The notes under the pieces are model-generated. The model was not told the DNA's origin, searched no databases, and saw nothing but the letters and a program-made list of their open reading frames with translations. 51,565 bases of DNA, taken from BOG-908 sp964242035 (lineage in GTDB: Bacteria; Pseudomonadota; Alphaproteobacteria; Acetobacterales; Acetobacteraceae). Position 1 is the first letter of the stretch. Each line of letters opens with the position of its first letter. Of this stretch, positions 50,074-51,565 are shown piece by piece. A program made the position numbers and the translations under genes. Location of the stretch: the NCBI GenBank assembly GCA_964242035.1, contig CAXTCL010000002.1:1-51565 (forward strand), in the 5' to 3' direction.

Positions 50074-51565
50074 TTACCCTTTTGCCTTGTCCAACCACGC
50101 CGGCATCTGCGCCAACACCATCGCGCGAAACGCCGCGGCAGACTGGATCGTATCCGCGACGCGCGCCGCGAAGATCTTCGCACCGAGCGTGCCCTGGCTG
50201 GAGGCGGTCGCCAGCAGCTTGTTTGCCAAGGCCGGATCGGAAGAGCCGGATGCGGCTGCGGCCAGCACGGTCGGCCCGGGCGAGCTGGGCGGGATGCGCA
50301 CCACGAGTGCCGCCACGCGCGGCTCGGTAAGCTGATAGACCAGCTCAGGATGTTCCGAATCGCGACTGATGACGGCGAGGTAGCGCGTGATACGGCCGTT
50401 CGGCACTTCGCCGGCTTCGGCGAAGGCCACAGACTGGGCCACCAGCTTCGGGTCCGCGGCCCCCGCCATGGCGGTGAAGTAACGCAGCTTTTCTTCCGTG
50501 GTGGTGGCGGCGATGCCGAGCCGTTTCAGCGTGTCGTACGTTGCCTGGTCCGCGGTGTGCCCGACCATGGTCAGGACTGGCGCGCGCAGATCGGGCGAGA
50601 GCGAGGCCGGGTCTTGCACGAAGGCGTCAAACCGCCTGTGTGCCTCGGCCAATGTCGCAGGATCCTGCAGGTCGCCCAAGGCGGCGATCAGTTGCGGCCG
50701 CAGCAGCACGTCCACGAACGGCTCGCCCGGCTTTGCATCCCACCCGAGGCGGGCGGCTTGCGGACGGATCAGCCCGGCGGCAAGCGCGTCGAAACGGGCG
50801 CGCAGGGGCGACCCGATCAGCGCGCTGTCGAGGCGTTGCAGGTGTGCCACCGTGTCGGTCCACACCGCTATGTCGCGTTCGTCCCTGAGGCCGCCGAGAA
50901 GGTTCAGGTAATCGGCCAGACCTGCACGGTCCGCCACGAACAGTGCGAACTGGTCGCCGAGCAGGTTTGCCCGGTCAGCAGGTGCGAAAGACGGCAAAAC
51001 CTTTGCCACCGCCTGCAACGATGCCGTATCGTATTGCGTGCGGTAATAACCGTTCTCGCCCAGATTGACCTTGACCGCCGCGTCGCACGCGCCTGCCTGC
51101 ACGCGCGCCGGCGTGTCCTGCAGCATCACGTGCTGGGTTGCCGCACCCGGGCCGCCGATCGTCACTGGAATAATCCAGTTCATCGGCTTGGGATGCGGGT
51201 CATGTATGGCGAAGCGGTCTTGCGTCAGCGTCAGCTCCGCATGCCCGTCCACGCAGGCGTGGGCGACGTGCACCAGCGGGATACCCGGCTGCTCCGTGAA
51301 GGTGGCGGCCACCTTCGCCACATCGCTGTGCGCGGCAGCACCGAGCGCGCTCCACAAATCCGCGCTGGTGGCGTTGCCGAATTCATGCGCCTTCATGTAG
51401 CCACGCATGCCGTCGCGGAAGACGTCCGGCCCGATCCAGTCCTCCACCATGCGTATGATCATGCTGCCTTTCTGGTAGCTGATCTGGTCGAAGGCCGTGT
51501 CGGCTTCGGTCTCGTCGCGTATCACCTGCTGTATGGGATGCGTGGTGGGCAGCGCATCCTGCGCC
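50074..51565 (-). CDS. M1 family aminopeptidase, C-terminal part (runs off window)
   Basis: About 497 residues of the C-terminal part of a gluzincin (M1) peptidase; the HEXXH catalytic segment lies before the window edge. Visible are the end of the catalytic domain (FDQISYQKGSMIIRMVEDWI, then GYMKAHEFGNATSADLWSAL), the beta-sandwich domain, and the helical ERAP1-C-like domain (VLPSFAPADRANLLGDQFAL). The frame stays open to base 51565, so the first in-frame ATG at 51525 is internal. It likely trims peptides in the periplasm or cytoplasm. Confidence 0.93.
   Translation of the reverse strand, partial: AQDALPTTHPIQQVIRDETEADTAFDQISYQKGSMIIRMVEDWIGPDVFRDGMRGYMKAHEFGNATSADLWSALGAAAHSDVAKVAATFTEQPGIPLVHVAHACVDGHAELTLTQDRFAIHDPHPKPMNWIIPVTIGGPGAATQHVMLQDTPARVQAGACDAAVKVNLGENGYYRTQYDTASLQAVAKVLPSFAPADRANLLGDQFALFVADRAGLADYLNLLGGLRDERDIAVWTDTVAHLQRLDSALIGSPLRARFDALAAGLIRPQAARLGWDAKPGEPFVDVLLRPQLIAALGDLQDPATLAEAHRRFDAFVQDPASLSPDLRAPVLTMVGHTADQATYDTLKRLGIAATTTEEKLRYFTAMAGAADPKLVAQSVAFAEAGEVPNGRITRYLAVISRDSEHPELVYQLTEPRVAALVVRIPPSSPGPTVLAAAASGSSDPALANKLLATASSQGTLGAKIFAARVADTIQSAAAFRAMVLAQMPAWLDKAKG

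Overview
The window is about 51.6 kb of GC-rich bacterial chromosome. The gene content and protein style fit an alphaproteobacterium of the family Acetobacteraceae: an atpHAG(D) unit, a phasin, a TonB/ExbB/ExbD/ExbD cluster with very large TonB-dependent receptors, a CycM-like membrane cytochrome c and FkbH/ACP genes. The family is inferred from style, not proven. No tRNA, rRNA, phage, transposase or CRISPR array was seen.

Layout. 1-5140 (minus strand): the F1 part of ATP synthase (atpH, atpA, atpG, atpD). A 1.3 kb island of different character sits between atpG and atpD; it holds one small secreted-protein gene and decayed reading frames. 5245-5959: an AbrB/MazE-type antitoxin and a Doc (Fic-fold) toxin with a palindromic operator candidate. 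6213-11447: two inositol-monophosphatase-family enzymes (HisN-like, CysQ-like), a tandem-duplicated di-haem cytochrome c, a Sua5-type tRNA threonylcarbamoyl-AMP synthase, a CsbD-like protein, DUF488 and DUF427. 11601-14647: ClpA and ClpS. 14849-18604: phasin, D,D-carboxypeptidase, methionine aminopeptidase, RadC. 18803-21078: a Tat-exported ferritin-like protein and a secreted Gly-rich repeat protein. 21122-28954: TerC, PurB, a small HTH-like protein, NRDE protein, PurC, PurS, a Rap1a-like secreted protein, RidA, DUF445 and an AI-2E-type transporter. 29110-31001: luciferase-like monooxygenase and small envelope proteins. 31405-38556: tonB-exbB-exbD-exbD, a secreted TPR-like protein and a TonB-dependent receptor. 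38918-42701: two small exported proteins and a second receptor. 43057-51565: lytic transglycosylase, a two-gene ABC exporter, histidine phosphatase, SYLF protein, an ACP/FkbH-like pair, and the C-terminal part of an M1 aminopeptidase.

The most striking feature is an intergenic repeat present 22 times (17 two-armed copies, 4 single arms, 1 atypical), about one per 2.3 kb. A complete copy is about 130-185 bp. It is predicted to fold as a four-way (cloverleaf) junction: an outer AAGCAAG/CTTGCTT stem, two A/T-rich side hairpins, and a long central stem of CAAAAAACTTTTG with CAAAAGTTTTTTG capped by a GC-rich domain. The side hairpins come in three interchangeable types (GAAG, GGAC, GAAC) and show compensatory base changes. 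The central domains fall into at least two classes. Copies lie between predicted transcription units, very often starting at the upstream stop codon, and are absent from the tight operons. In one place a single-arm copy supplies the end of RidA and the start codon of DUF445. This family is the best candidate for an undescribed system here.
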